In this document: positions 24,967 through 33,375 of the stretch, one piece after another
Layout of the letters: every line of letters starts with the position of its first letter
Position numbering within the stretch: position 1 is the first letter of the stretch
Source of the DNA: Capnocytophaga cynodegmi DSM 19736
GTDB lineage: Bacteria > Bacteroidota > Bacteroidia > Flavobacteriales > Flavobacteriaceae
Assembly: GCF_000379185.1 (NCBI RefSeq)
Contig: NZ_KB900726.1
Span: 145,555 to 209,554 of the forward strand
DNA length: 64,000 nucleotides
Direction of reading: 5' to 3'
The notes under the pieces: generated by a model
Told to the model about the DNA's origin: nothing
Database searches by the model: none
Seen by the model: the letters and a program-made list of their open reading frames with translations, nothing else
Program-made: the position numbers and the translations under genes

Positions 24967-26757
24967 TTATAATGAATTAACAACTTCTCTTGCTTTTTTT
25001 GTAACTTCCGATGCAGGATTTTGAGGTAAAGTGTTTTCATCGAAAAGTTGCAAAACATTCTTTATTTTTTTGAGTGCTTCAGTGTTCTGTTTTTGGTGAA
25101 ATTCCTCACGTAAAATATTTACCTTTTCATAAAATTGGATACCTTCTACCATTCGCTCGAAACGTACAGAACTTCTTCCCATCGGATAAATCAGGTAAGT
25201 ATCTCCTGCCGCCCAAGCCCTAAAACGGCTGTCTAACAAAGGTTCTGACGTCCAGCTGTTTAATGCCCAACGCAAATATCCGTCCAGATTATCTTTCGCG
25301 GCATACCACGCTAACCATTCACTTTCAGCGGGTTTGTTAAAAGTAAAAGTATTTGGGTAAGGTTCTGTACAACAAGTATAATAGGTGGTTACTTTGCCCT
25401 GTTGTTGCCTTTTTTCGAGGATTTTTTGTTCGTATTTGGTACTCAACGGAACGCAATAGTCATCGAGGTAAGGCTCTAACTCCTGATGCCAATCACCCGC
25501 CAGAGATATTTTGAAATTAGGGTCAGCGTTCTTAATGATTTTCAACACTTTCTGCATTACTTCTTTGGGGCGTTCATCCATTGAAATGTACGTTTTTTCA
25601 AACCAACCTTTTGTTTTCAGATGTTTCGCAAAGGCGGTGAGCATTGCTGTCCACATTGTTTCATATTCAGGCTCTCCTGGTTGTGTTTTAATGACTTGTA
25701 ACTGATTTGTCGCTTGGTCGAAGTATTGAAATGACAATTTCCAAGGAACCATTGAATAACAATTGATTTGCTTGGTTATCCCCATTTCGTGCATAAATTC
25801 AATCCATTTGTCAAATACTGCAAAATCAAAGTGCCACGAGCCATCTAACTTCTTCATCCACATAGCCATAGAATTGAAAGGGTCTTGTGTTTGTCCGCCC
25901 CAAGGTTCGTACATTATGGAAGCCGTTATGGATTTTCCTCCCGCATCAGCATATAGTTTCATTTCTCTTTTCAGATATTCAAAATGAGCTTCTGACCAAG
26001 GCGTTACACCAAAATAACGAGCCACAGCATACGGATTTTGCCATAAATCCAAATGAAACTTCCAATCTTTCGGTTGTGGTAAAGTACGTTGTAAAACCTG
26101 AACTTCAAAAGGTAATTTTTTCAGGATTTTTGTTTTGTTTTTCAGAGTTACAAAACCTTTATAATTACCTGCCTTTGTATTTTGAGGTATTTGCAGTTTT
26201 AGCCAAATACCACGAGATGAGTATTTTGCAACTTCTATTTTTTTTGTGTGATGATCAAGAACATCAGCGACGAGGGTAGAATCAAAATCAGTGGGTTTAC
26301 GATATCCGCAACCTCCTTTACCATCTTTGTTGAGTTCGTCGGTCATTACATAACGCACAAAAGCTGTTTGAAAATGCTCTTTGCTAATTCTGTTTTTACC
26401 GCTTTTTAAATCTGAAACCTCTACGGATATTTCTATATCTTTATCTGCATTTGAAATGCCTATTTGAGCAGAAATACGCTCTCCTTTCCAAGCTTTTAGG
26501 TGTTTGGTTGTTTCCAGATAAAGAATAGGTTCCTCCTTTTTATAACGAATGTCTGTTGAACCCCAACCTATATGGATTCCTTTTATTGAACTCCAATTTT
26601 GCAAATTAGCTGTCACAGGATTAGACAATTCCATATATTTTTCAGTAGAAAATGCCTCTTTTTCAGTCTTTAATCCTGATGAAGTAACTCCTTCTTGATT
26701 TTGTGAAAAGCCCACCAATCCTATAAAGTATAACAAGATGAATATCTTTGATTTCAT
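24967..26757 (-). CDS. GH123-type beta-N-acetylgalactosaminidase (DUF4091)
   Basis: A 596-residue exported glycoside hydrolase. A signal peptide ends at GFSQ. An N-terminal beta domain (about 25-225) is followed by a TIM barrel with the adjacent pair D394-E395 in YISMDERPKEV, matching the catalytic Asp-Glu of GH123, in which the Asp stabilises the substrate N-acetyl group. Also typical is YTCCTEPYPNTFTF then LRWALNSW. GH123 enzymes remove beta-linked GalNAc, for example from glycosphingolipids. It has its own promoter at 26783-26812 and is not surrounded by SusCD genes. Together with the GH20 gene it suggests amino-sugar trimming of host glycans. Confidence 0.87.
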   Translation of the reverse strand: MKSKIFILLYFIGLVGFSQNQEGVTSSGLKTEKEAFSTEKYMELSNPVTANLQNWSSIKGIHIGWGSTDIRYKKEEPILYLETTKHLKAWKGERISAQIGISNADKDIEISVEVSDLKSGKNRISKEHFQTAFVRYVMTDELNKDGKGGCGYRKPTDFDSTLVADVLDHHTKKIEVAKYSSRGIWLKLQIPQNTKAGNYKGFVTLKNKTKILKKLPFEVQVLQRTLPQPKDWKFHLDLWQNPYAVARYFGVTPWSEAHFEYLKREMKLYADAGGKSITASIMYEPWGGQTQDPFNSMAMWMKKLDGSWHFDFAVFDKWIEFMHEMGITKQINCYSMVPWKLSFQYFDQATNQLQVIKTQPGEPEYETMWTAMLTAFAKHLKTKGWFEKTYISMDERPKEVMQKVLKIIKNADPNFKISLAGDWHQELEPYLDDYCVPLSTKYEQKILEKRQQQGKVTTYYTCCTEPYPNTFTFNKPAESEWLAWYAAKDNLDGYLRWALNSWTSEPLLDSRFRAWAAGDTYLIYPMGRSSVRFERMVEGIQFYEKVNILREEFHQKQNTEALKKIKNVLQLFDENTLPQNPASEVTKKAREVVNSL

Positions 26758-26782
26758 TCTTTTTCAAGTTCTTAATCGACTG

Positions 26783-26812
26783 CAAATTTAAGTAAAAAAA
26801 CAAAAGAAACAA
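26783..26812 (-). promoter_or_regulatory. Promoter of the GH123 gene
   Basis: On the minus strand, TTG at 26812-26810, a 19-base spacer and TAAATTTG at 26790-26783. The start point would be near 26776, 19 bases before the ATG at 26757. Confidence 0.6.
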
Positions 26813-26851
26813 GAATCATTCAGATATGATTATTATTTGAATTTATATGAA

Positions 26852-27022
26852 AAGAAAAAGCCCATTTTTTTAAATGGGCTCTCAAGCTTAAAACTAACTA
26901 ATTCGTTATGAAGAGAAACAATAACTATTTCAAAATGAATATGAAAAAGTAATCTTCATAATGGATTGCAAACGGAATATAAAAAATATATCACTTTGCG
27001 ATGACGAACAATATTACTAACA
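26852..27022 (-). ncRNA. Candidate small RNA between the GH123 gene and recR
   Basis: The minus strand has a complete promoter (27059-27029) and, about 150 bases later, an intrinsic terminator: AGCCCATTT pairing with AAATGGGCT at 26880-26859 followed by TTTTTCTTTT. No reading frame longer than about nine codons lies between. TTATGAAG near 26963 can pair with CTTCATAA near 26913, which would give the RNA a second stem. The predicted transcript is about 170 nt. On the plus strand the same region contains only a 14-codon frame (26908-26952). Confidence 0.5.
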
Positions 27023-27028
27023 ACACTG

Positions 27029-27059
27029 CAAAGGTATGTAAGTTTTTTATTTTTACAAA
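27029..27059 (-). promoter_or_regulatory. Promoter of the candidate small RNA
   Basis: TTTG at 27059-27056, a 19-base spacer, and TACCTTTG at 27036-27029 on the minus strand: an exact consensus match with no downstream protein gene before the terminator. Confidence 0.65.
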
Positions 27060-27217
27060 ATTAATTTAGATTTATTTTAAATAAAATGTTTTAGTTGTTC
27101 ATTTTCAATTAATTGTATTTTTCAATAATCAATGAAAATAAATGTAAAATACGTTTGACTAATGAATGTATTTTTGATTTTTAGATATTTCTGTTGAAAG
27201 AAAACTTGAGTTTTGTT

Positions 27218-27225
27218 TACCTTTG
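27218..27225 (+). promoter_or_regulatory. -7 element directly before recR
   Basis: TACCTTTG ends at 27225, five bases before the recR ATG at 27230. With the usual start about seven bases after the box, the recR message would begin at or within a base or two of its start codon. A TTG at 27194 has a 21-base spacer. Confidence 0.55.
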
Positions 27226-27229
27226 CACA

Positions 27230-27847
27230 ATGGAATTTTCATCAAAACTTTTAGAAAATGCAGTTTATGAAATAGCACAATTGCCTGGTATCGGGAAAAG
27301 AACTGCATTGCGTCTTGCATTACATCTTTTAAAACAACCTGAAGAACAATCTGTTAGAATGGCAAATGCGATACTGAATTTACGTACAAATATTCAGTAT
27401 TGTAATAATTGTCATAATATTTCAGATGTTGATATTTGTGAAATTTGTAGCAGTCCCAGTCGAGAAACAGGGATTATTTGTGTGGTAGAGGATTTTCGTG
27501 ATGTGATGGCTATTGAAAATACAGGGCAATTTTTTGGTCAGTATCACGTTTTAGGCGGGAAAATTTCACCTATTGACGGGATAGGTCCTTCAAATTTAAA
27601 TATCAGTTCTTTAGTCAAAAAAGTAGAAACAGGAAATGTTAAGGAACTTATTTTTGCATTAAGCAATACTATGGAAGGAGATACGACAAACTTCTATATT
27701 TTCAGGCAAATAGAAAAATACAACATTACAATTTCAACTATAGCAAGAGGTATTTCTGTGGGAGGTGAGTTGGAATATGCCGATGAAGTTACTTTAGGCA
27801 GAAGTATCACACAAAGAATTCCTTTTGAACATTCTTTAAAAAGCTGA
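27230..27847 (+). CDS. recR: Recombination protein RecR
   Basis: RecR works with RecO and RecF to load RecA at gaps. The 205-residue protein has the helix-hairpin-helix ([17 protein letters not shown]), a four-cysteine zinc finger ([16 protein letters not shown]) and a Toprim domain ([31 protein letters not shown]). The ATG at 27230 is chosen over one 12 codons earlier because the promoter box lies between them and the family starts at this position ([11 protein letters not shown]). Confidence 0.95.
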   Translation: MEFSSKLLENAVYEIAQLPGIGKRTALRLALHLLKQPEEQSVRMANAILNLRTNIQYCNNCHNISDVDICEICSSPSRETGIICVVEDFRDVMAIENTGQFFGQYHVLGGKISPIDGIGPSNLNISSLVKKVETGNVKELIFALSNTMEGDTTNFYIFRQIEKYNITISTIARGISVGGELEYADEVTLGRSITQRIPFEHSLKS

Positions 27848-28002
27848 AAATGAAAAAAGATAATTCTTAGCAATGAAAATTTCAAGATTATTTAACACTT
27901 GAAGATAGTTAGTTCAATTTTTTTTTATACCTTTGGACTTGTTTTACATATGTTTAAAATGATTGGCGTAATAACTAATCTCTAACCACTATAATTAAGA
28001 AA

Positions 28003-29313
28003 ATGGCTAAATACGAATTAAAATTACCCAAAATGGGAGAAAGTGTTGCAGAAGCAACAATTACAAATTGGTTAAAGAAAGTAGGAGAGACAATTGAGGC
28101 AGAAGAAGGTGTTGTTGAAGTAGCTACAGATAAGGTAGATACAGAAGTTATTTCAGAGGTTTCAGGAGTACTTGTTGAGATTCGTTGTCAGACTGACCAA
28201 GTAGTTAAAGTTGGTGAAGTGATGGCTATTCTTGAAATAGAGGGAGAACAAGAAGCAAAACAGGAGACAAAAACTGTGGTTGCTGCTAAAGAAATTGAAA
28301 AAGAAATTACCGAAATAAAAGAAACAACATTACAGACTGAGTCCTTAAACTTTGGAGGTTCAAGCTCAGAGCGATTCTACTCTCCTTTGGTTAAAAGTAT
28401 TGCTAAAAAGGAAGGAATTTCATTACAGGAATTAGAAAAAATTGCAGGTACTGGAGCTGATAATCGGGTAACGAAACAAGATATGCTTGATTATTTGGAA
28501 AACAGAGTAGAGGCTTCGTCTGGGCTACAACAAAATACGATGATTCAAACTCCTGTAATTCAAACTGAAATTTCTGCTGAAAGAAAATCTGAATTGATAG
28601 GAAAAGGTAACGAGTTGATTCCAATGTCGCGAATGGGGAAACTCATCGCAGAGCATATGACACATAGCAAACACACTTCACCTCACGTTCAGAGTTTTAT
28701 TGAAGTGGATATGACTCGAGTTTGGAACTGGCGTAACAAAGTTAAAAAGGCGTTTGAAGAGCGTGAAAGAGAAAAGTTCACCTTTACTCCTATATTTATG
28801 GAGGCGGTAGCTAAAGCTCTTATTGAGTATCCAATGATGAATATATCAGTTGAAGGGTCAACCATAATCAAAAAGAAAAATATAAATGTTGGTATGGCTA
28901 CAGCTTTGCCTGATGGTAACCTTATTGTTCCTGTAATTAAAAATGCTGACCAATTGAGTTTGAGAGGTATGGCAAAAGCTGTAAATGATTTAGCTACACG
29001 TGCCAGAGCAGGTCAACTGGCTCCTGATGAAGTAAAGGACGGAACTTATACAGTTACAAATATTGGTTCATTTGGTACGTTATTCGGTACCCCTATTATC
29101 AATCAGCCACAAGTTGGTATTTTAGCGGTTGGTGCAATTCAAAAAGTTCCTGCTGTTATTGAAACTCCCGAAGGAGATGTAATAGGAATCCGTCATAAAA
29201 TGATTCTATCACATAGCTATGATCATCGTGTTGTAAATGGTGCCTTAGGAGGGATGTTTATTCAATTTATAGCTAAATATCTTGAAAATTGGGATATAAA
29301 TAGACAATTATAA
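28003..29313 (+). CDS. 2-oxoacid dehydrogenase E2 subunit (lipoyl acyltransferase)
   Basis: A 436-residue dihydrolipoyl acyltransferase, the core of a 2-oxoacid dehydrogenase complex, probably branched-chain or pyruvate type. Order: lipoyl domain (lipoylated K44 in ATDKVDTEV), a linker, a peripheral-subunit-binding domain (YSPLVKSIAKKEGISLQELEKI, about 125-165), and the acyltransferase domain ending DHRVVNGALGGMF. The family motif is HxxxDG; here the Asp position is Asn412. E1 and E3 genes are not adjacent. A TACCTTTG box is at 27928-27935. Confidence 0.9.
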   Translation: MAKYELKLPKMGESVAEATITNWLKKVGETIEAEEGVVEVATDKVDTEVISEVSGVLVEIRCQTDQVVKVGEVMAILEIEGEQEAKQETKTVVAAKEIEKEITEIKETTLQTESLNFGGSSSERFYSPLVKSIAKKEGISLQELEKIAGTGADNRVTKQDMLDYLENRVEASSGLQQNTMIQTPVIQTEISAERKSELIGKGNELIPMSRMGKLIAEHMTHSKHTSPHVQSFIEVDMTRVWNWRNKVKKAFEEREREKFTFTPIFMEAVAKALIEYPMMNISVEGSTIIKKKNINVGMATALPDGNLIVPVIKNADQLSLRGMAKAVNDLATRARAGQLAPDEVKDGTYTVTNIGSFGTLFGTPIINQPQVGILAVGAIQKVPAVIETPEGDVIGIRHKMILSHSYDHRVVNGALGGMFIQFIAKYLENWDINRQL

Positions 29314-29383
29314 TCATTCTAAATTATTGATTTCATTGTACTTTTAAGCCTTCTGATACAATCGTTATATTTAAAAAATAACG

Positions 29384-29391
29384 TATCTTTG
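29384..29391 (+). promoter_or_regulatory. -7 element upstream of the ferredoxin gene
   Basis: TATCTTTG at 29384-29391 followed by CCCCC, 36 bases before the ferredoxin ATG. The upstream TTTG is not conserved at the expected position. Confidence 0.55.
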
Positions 29392-29427
29392 CCCCCATAA
29401 TTTTTTAAACGAGAAAACTATAAATTT

Positions 29428-29781
29428 ATGGCAATAAAGATTACTGATGATTGTATAAATTGTGGAGCCTGTGAACCTGAATGTCCTAACAACGCTATTT
29501 ATGAAGGAGCTGATGATTGGCGTTATAGCGATGGAACAGCTTTGAAGGGCGAAATAGTTTTACCCAATGGGAAACAGCTCAATGCAGATCAAGTACAAGA
29601 ACCCGTTAGTGATGATTTCTATTTTATTGTAACTGATAAATGTACAGAATGCATAGGGTTTCACGAAGAGCCACAATGTGCAGCTGTCTGCCCTGTTGAT
29701 TGTTGTATTCCTGACGAAGATAATCAAGAAACAACAGAGGAGCTTCAGGCAAAGAAAAGATTTTTGCACAACGAGGAATAA
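29428..29781 (+). CDS. 4Fe-4S dicluster ferredoxin
   Basis: A 117-residue ferredoxin carrying two [4Fe-4S] clusters. The first motif is CINCGACEPECP (C9, C12, C15, C19); the second is CTECIGFHEEPQCAAVCPVD, with the longer C-x8-C spacing typical of the Alvin-type ferredoxins common in Flavobacteriia. A roughly 40-residue insert (DDWRYSDGT to QEPVSDDFY) separates the motifs. It may donate electrons to oxidoreductases; the partner is not apparent from the neighbours. Confidence 0.92.
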   Translation: MAIKITDDCINCGACEPECPNNAIYEGADDWRYSDGTALKGEIVLPNGKQLNADQVQEPVSDDFYFIVTDKCTECIGFHEEPQCAAVCPVDCCIPDEDNQETTEELQAKKRFLHNEE

Positions 29782-29797
29782 AGCAAAAACAAAGGTT

Positions 29798-29838
29798 AAA
29801 CCTCCAATTTTTGAAATTCAAAGGTTGGGGGTTTTTGC
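29798..29838 (+). terminator. Terminator after the ferredoxin gene
   Basis: AAACCTCCAA (29798) pairs with TTGGGGGTTT (29825) with one G-U pair, followed by a run of five T. Confidence 0.7.
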
Positions 29839-29870
29839 TATATAAAAAGAAATCCGAAATATTACTAAAA

Positions 29871-29901
29871 TTGCTTTTCAAAAAATAAATTATATCTTTG
29901 T
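29871..29901 (+). promoter_or_regulatory. Promoter of the AlbA_2/phosphoesterase pair
   Basis: TTG at 29871-29873, a 20-base spacer, TATCTTTG at 29894-29901. It leaves a leader of about 45 bases before the GTG at 29954. Confidence 0.6.
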
Positions 29902-29953
29902 GATGCAGAACTTATTGGTTTTGAAGCGAAAATCATAAATAAATTTTGAGTCA

Positions 29954-31093
29954 GTGGTCAATAAACGTTTATTAATAAAAAATTTATTAGGACATAGTGA
30001 TGAAAATAGTTTCTATGACCGAAAGCGATTTATTGACCTGAATACAAGAGAAGGAAAGGCAAAGTTTCTGAAGATAATTTGTGCTTTAGCAAATTCTAAC
30101 CCGTATAATAAAGCATTCATTATCATAGGTGTAGAAGATGAGTCTCGAGAAATAGTAGGAGTCGATTTTTTCGATGATAGTCGTATTCAAAATCTGATAA
30201 ATTCTTATTTAAACAATGCTCCTTCAATCACTTATGAAAATATTATTTTTCCAGATTTACCCAATGATAAGGTTGTAGGACTGGTAACAGTTACTTCATC
30301 AAAGCAAGTTTGCTCACTTTCAAAAGGGATATGGAAGTACGCTAAAGATACAATTTTTAAAAGGGAAGGAAGTAATAGCAAAATACAAAATGATGATTTT
30401 CTGTTGGAAGATTTTAATTCTGAAATAGTTCAGCAAATTGAGAAAATTTCAAGCAATAGCATACAGCACACTTTGGATGGGGTTATTAATTTTATAAATC
30501 ATCGTCATAAAGATTTAGAATCACATTATCTGGTTTTTAGAGAACAATTTGTGCTTTGTTGGGCTGGTAAACCCAAGCTCGTTGAAGATAAGAAAATGTA
30601 CTCCAGAGTTGATATTGAGCTTATTAACGAACAAGTGCGTTTGTTTTTTTCTAATCTTGATAAAGTTGAAATTTGTGTTGAAGAAAATACGTTTTCTGTA
30701 ACGGAGTATATTTATTTAGGGATTGAAAATCAGAAAGATTACTATCCTTTGGAACTTGTTCAGATTCATTTTTTTAACAACGGGAGCTATAAAATAGAAC
30801 AGAAACTCATATTTTCTCCTCCTATTTACGATGAAAAGAAAATATGTGATATATGGAGCGAAAAACGGCCTATTTTAGAAAAAATAATTGATAATCAGCT
30901 TTTAACAGAACAAGAATTAAGGCAAATTCCAACATTACCTTCAATATGTTTAGAATGTTATTTGAACGGACATTTGGAAGTGAAAGAATTGTTGGAAATG
31001 TCGCGACCAAAGCTGAAAGAGATTGATATAGAGGCTTATAAATCATTAAAAGAAGCATTAAGAATATTGCGAAAATTAAAATATAATCGTTGA
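29954..31093 (+). CDS. AlbA_2 (Schlafen-type) DNA-binding domain protein
   Basis: A 379-residue soluble protein. Residues about 10-150 are an AlbA_2 domain, seen in ENSFYDRKRFIDLNTREGKAKFLKIICALANSNP then FIIIGVEDESREIVGVDFF. This domain is annotated as a putative nucleic-acid-binding or ATP-binding module. The C-terminal half has no recognised motif. Translation is read from a GTG at 29954 because no ATG gives the conserved N-terminus. It ends overlapping the next gene (TGATG), so it is translationally coupled to a metallophosphoesterase. The function is unknown; a role in RNA or DNA handling is inference. Confidence 0.75.
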   Translation: MVNKRLLIKNLLGHSDENSFYDRKRFIDLNTREGKAKFLKIICALANSNPYNKAFIIIGVEDESREIVGVDFFDDSRIQNLINSYLNNAPSITYENIIFPDLPNDKVVGLVTVTSSKQVCSLSKGIWKYAKDTIFKREGSNSKIQNDDFLLEDFNSEIVQQIEKISSNSIQHTLDGVINFINHRHKDLESHYLVFREQFVLCWAGKPKLVEDKKMYSRVDIELINEQVRLFFSNLDKVEICVEENTFSVTEYIYLGIENQKDYYPLELVQIHFFNNGSYKIEQKLIFSPPIYDEKKICDIWSEKRPILEKIIDNQLLTEQELRQIPTLPSICLECYLNGHLEVKELLEMSRPKLKEIDIEAYKSLKEALRILRKLKYNR

Positions 31094-31839
31094 TGAATAG
31101 ACTAACTACTAACCCTCGACGTACTTTAGTCGTTGGAGATATTCACGGAGCGTACAAGGCTCTGGTTCAAGTAATTCAAAGAGTAAAAATAAGGAAAAAT
31201 GATTTTTTCATATTTTTAGGAGATTATTCAGATGGTTGGAGTCAAACTCCTGAAGTGCTTGATTTTTTACTGCAATTTAGAAAACATTATAGTTGCCTGT
31301 TCATCAGAGGAAATCACGATGCTCTTTGTCTGGAATTTTTGCAAGGAGCTTCAATGGATAAAATGTGGTATTATCACGGGGGAGATGCAACGGAAAAGGC
31401 CTATCAAAATGCTTCAGAAGAAGTGAAACAAAGGCACATCAAATTTTTATCTGAATTAGAAAATTATTATTTAGATAGCAATAACCGATTGTTTGTTCAC
31501 GCAGGATTTACCAATCTCAGAGGAGTTGATTTCGAGTATTTTCCAGAAATGTTCTATTGGGATAGAACTCTTTGGGAATTAGCAACATCGGTAAAAACTT
31601 CACCTGAACATAGTAAGTATCCAAGTAGATTGTTGCTATATTCAGAAACATTTATAGGGCATACGCCTACCACTCGTTTAGGGTGTGATAAACCAATGAC
31701 AGCCAATAATGTATGGAACGTAGATACAGGTGCAGCATTCAAAGGTAGAGTTTCAATTATGGATATTGATACCAAAGAATACTGGCAAAGTGATCCCGTT
31801 TTTGAGCTTTATCCTGATGAAAAAGGAAGGAATAAATAG
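31093..31839 (+). CDS. Metallophosphoesterase, PP2A/ApaH-like
   Basis: A 248-residue calcineurin-type phosphoesterase. The dinuclear metal motifs are present: GDIHG (residues 15-19), LGDYSDGWSQT and IRGNHDALCLEF, with later histidines in FVHAGFTN and FIGHTPT. This matches bacterial serine/threonine phosphatases and diadenosine tetraphosphatase-like enzymes; the substrate cannot be decided. The ATG at 31093 overlaps the upstream stop. It ends 3 bp from the convergent helicase gene. Confidence 0.88.
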   Translation: MNRLTTNPRRTLVVGDIHGAYKALVQVIQRVKIRKNDFFIFLGDYSDGWSQTPEVLDFLLQFRKHYSCLFIRGNHDALCLEFLQGASMDKMWYYHGGDATEKAYQNASEEVKQRHIKFLSELENYYLDSNNRLFVHAGFTNLRGVDFEYFPEMFYWDRTLWELATSVKTSPEHSKYPSRLLLYSETFIGHTPTTRLGCDKPMTANNVWNVDTGAAFKGRVSIMDIDTKEYWQSDPVFELYPDEKGRNK

Positions 31840-31842
31840 AGT

Positions 31843-33261
31843 TTATTCAAAATCTTCTGTCTGAAAATTAATTAGATATACTTTTTTAACCGCACGAGTC
31901 AGAGCTGTGTAAAGCCACCGCAGATAATTATCATCAATACCATTGGGAAGATAGGGTTTTTCAATAAAAACAACATCCCATTGCCCACCCTGACTTTTAT
32001 GACAGGTAATAGCATATGAAAATTTGACTTGTAAGGCGTTAAAAAAAGGATTTTCTTTAACTTTCAGATACTTTTTATACGCCGAAGTTTCATCTTGATA
32101 ATCAAGTAAGACTTCTTCGTAAAGGCGGTTGCTTTCTTGATGTGTAAGTGATGGACTTTCAGTTTCGAGGGTATCCAACAAAAGAATCGTGTCAAAAGGA
32201 GGATAGTCTGGATAATCAATAAGTTGTACTTGAACTTCAGCAAATCGAAATCCGTATAACTCACGAAAAGCGTAGATTTGAAGTACTTCCAGAGTGTCAC
32301 CATTGGCGATAAAACTCACTTTAGGAGAATCCTTTAACCAGTAATAATTATTTTTCACAACCATAAGTAAATCTCCTGCTGAAAGGTCATTTTCATTGTC
32401 TAAAATTACTTTTCGGATTTGCCTGTTATAAAGTGCAGCTCTTTTATTTGAGCGGACAATAATTGCTGTTTGTTCCAATCCATAGTTTGAGTATGAGCTT
32501 TCTATAGCTTCCTGAATTTCAGTTCCTTCAGCTAATTGAACTATGTCTCTGAAATTTCTAGTTTTGAAATTAAATTTTTTCTGAATAGAAAAGTTAAAAA
32601 GGATTTCTCTAAGTTTTGTTGCATTGTACAAAATACCAGATTTTTTTTCTTGTCTTACAACTTCATTGAGTTCAATATGAGATACTTCCTTATTATAGCG
32701 AATTTCTAAATTTCGGATATCTAAAGCAGGACTATAATCAGAATTAACAGGAGGCAACTGAGCAGAATCTCCCATCAATAGTAATTTACAACCTTGTCCA
32801 GAATAGACATATGTTATGAGATTATCTAAAAGAGAATTTTGTTCAAAGAAATGTTCATTGTTATCTGTAATCATCGAGGCTTCATCTACAATGAATAGTG
32901 TGTCTTTGAATTTGTTGATTTTCAGTGTAAAAGAAAATTCTCCTCCGTTCGTTTTCGGAAAATAAATATGTCTGTGAATGGTAAAAGCTTGTTGTTTAGC
33001 AAAATTGGACATTACCTTTGAAGCCCGCCCAGTGGGAGCAAGAAGAACAGCTTTATGCCCAATAGAAGGCAGGTTTTTAATCAAACAATTGATAATTGAA
33101 GTTTTTCCTGTTCCTGCGAATCCTTTAAGTAAAAATAATTTTTCAGAAGAATTCTTATCTAATAAAAATTCTGTAATTAGTTGCAAAGCAATATTTTGTG
33201 ATGCTGTAGGATTATGGGGAAAAGTATTTAAAAGATTGTTTAGAAAGGTATTTTTATCCAT
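31843..33261 (-). CDS. RecD-like superfamily 1 helicase
   Basis: A 472-residue ATP-dependent DNA helicase resembling RecD/Pif1/Dda. Walker A GFAGTGKTS is at 47-55, Walker B is FIVDEASMI, the Q-motif-like LLMGDSAQLPPV follows, and the C-terminal UvrD_C_2 motif is KFSYAITCHKSQGGQWDVVFIE with YTALTRAVKKVYLI. Length is much less than RecD of RecBCD (about 600), so it is a stand-alone helicase as in many Bacteroidota. Confidence 0.88.
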   Translation of the reverse strand: MDKNTFLNNLLNTFPHNPTASQNIALQLITEFLLDKNSSEKLFLLKGFAGTGKTSIINCLIKNLPSIGHKAVLLAPTGRASKVMSNFAKQQAFTIHRHIYFPKTNGGEFSFTLKINKFKDTLFIVDEASMITDNNEHFFEQNSLLDNLITYVYSGQGCKLLLMGDSAQLPPVNSDYSPALDIRNLEIRYNKEVSHIELNEVVRQEKKSGILYNATKLREILFNFSIQKKFNFKTRNFRDIVQLAEGTEIQEAIESSYSNYGLEQTAIIVRSNKRAALYNRQIRKVILDNENDLSAGDLLMVVKNNYYWLKDSPKVSFIANGDTLEVLQIYAFRELYGFRFAEVQVQLIDYPDYPPFDTILLLDTLETESPSLTHQESNRLYEEVLLDYQDETSAYKKYLKVKENPFFNALQVKFSYAITCHKSQGGQWDVVFIEKPYLPNGIDDNYLRWLYTALTRAVKKVYLINFQTEDFE

Positions 33262-33375
33262 TGATGAATTTATATGGAGCCAAAAATATAATTTTTTTTC
33301 TCAAAAAGCTTTTTTGAATAAAAAAAAATTGTAGCTTTGCAGTAAACCAGTCAAGAAAAAAAATATTTTTAAAAG

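Noticed and set aside
26908..26952. A 14-codon plus-strand gene
   Set aside because: It is too short, has no promoter at a proper distance, and overlaps the predicted minus-strand RNA; it is mentioned only as part of the comparison with 42840.
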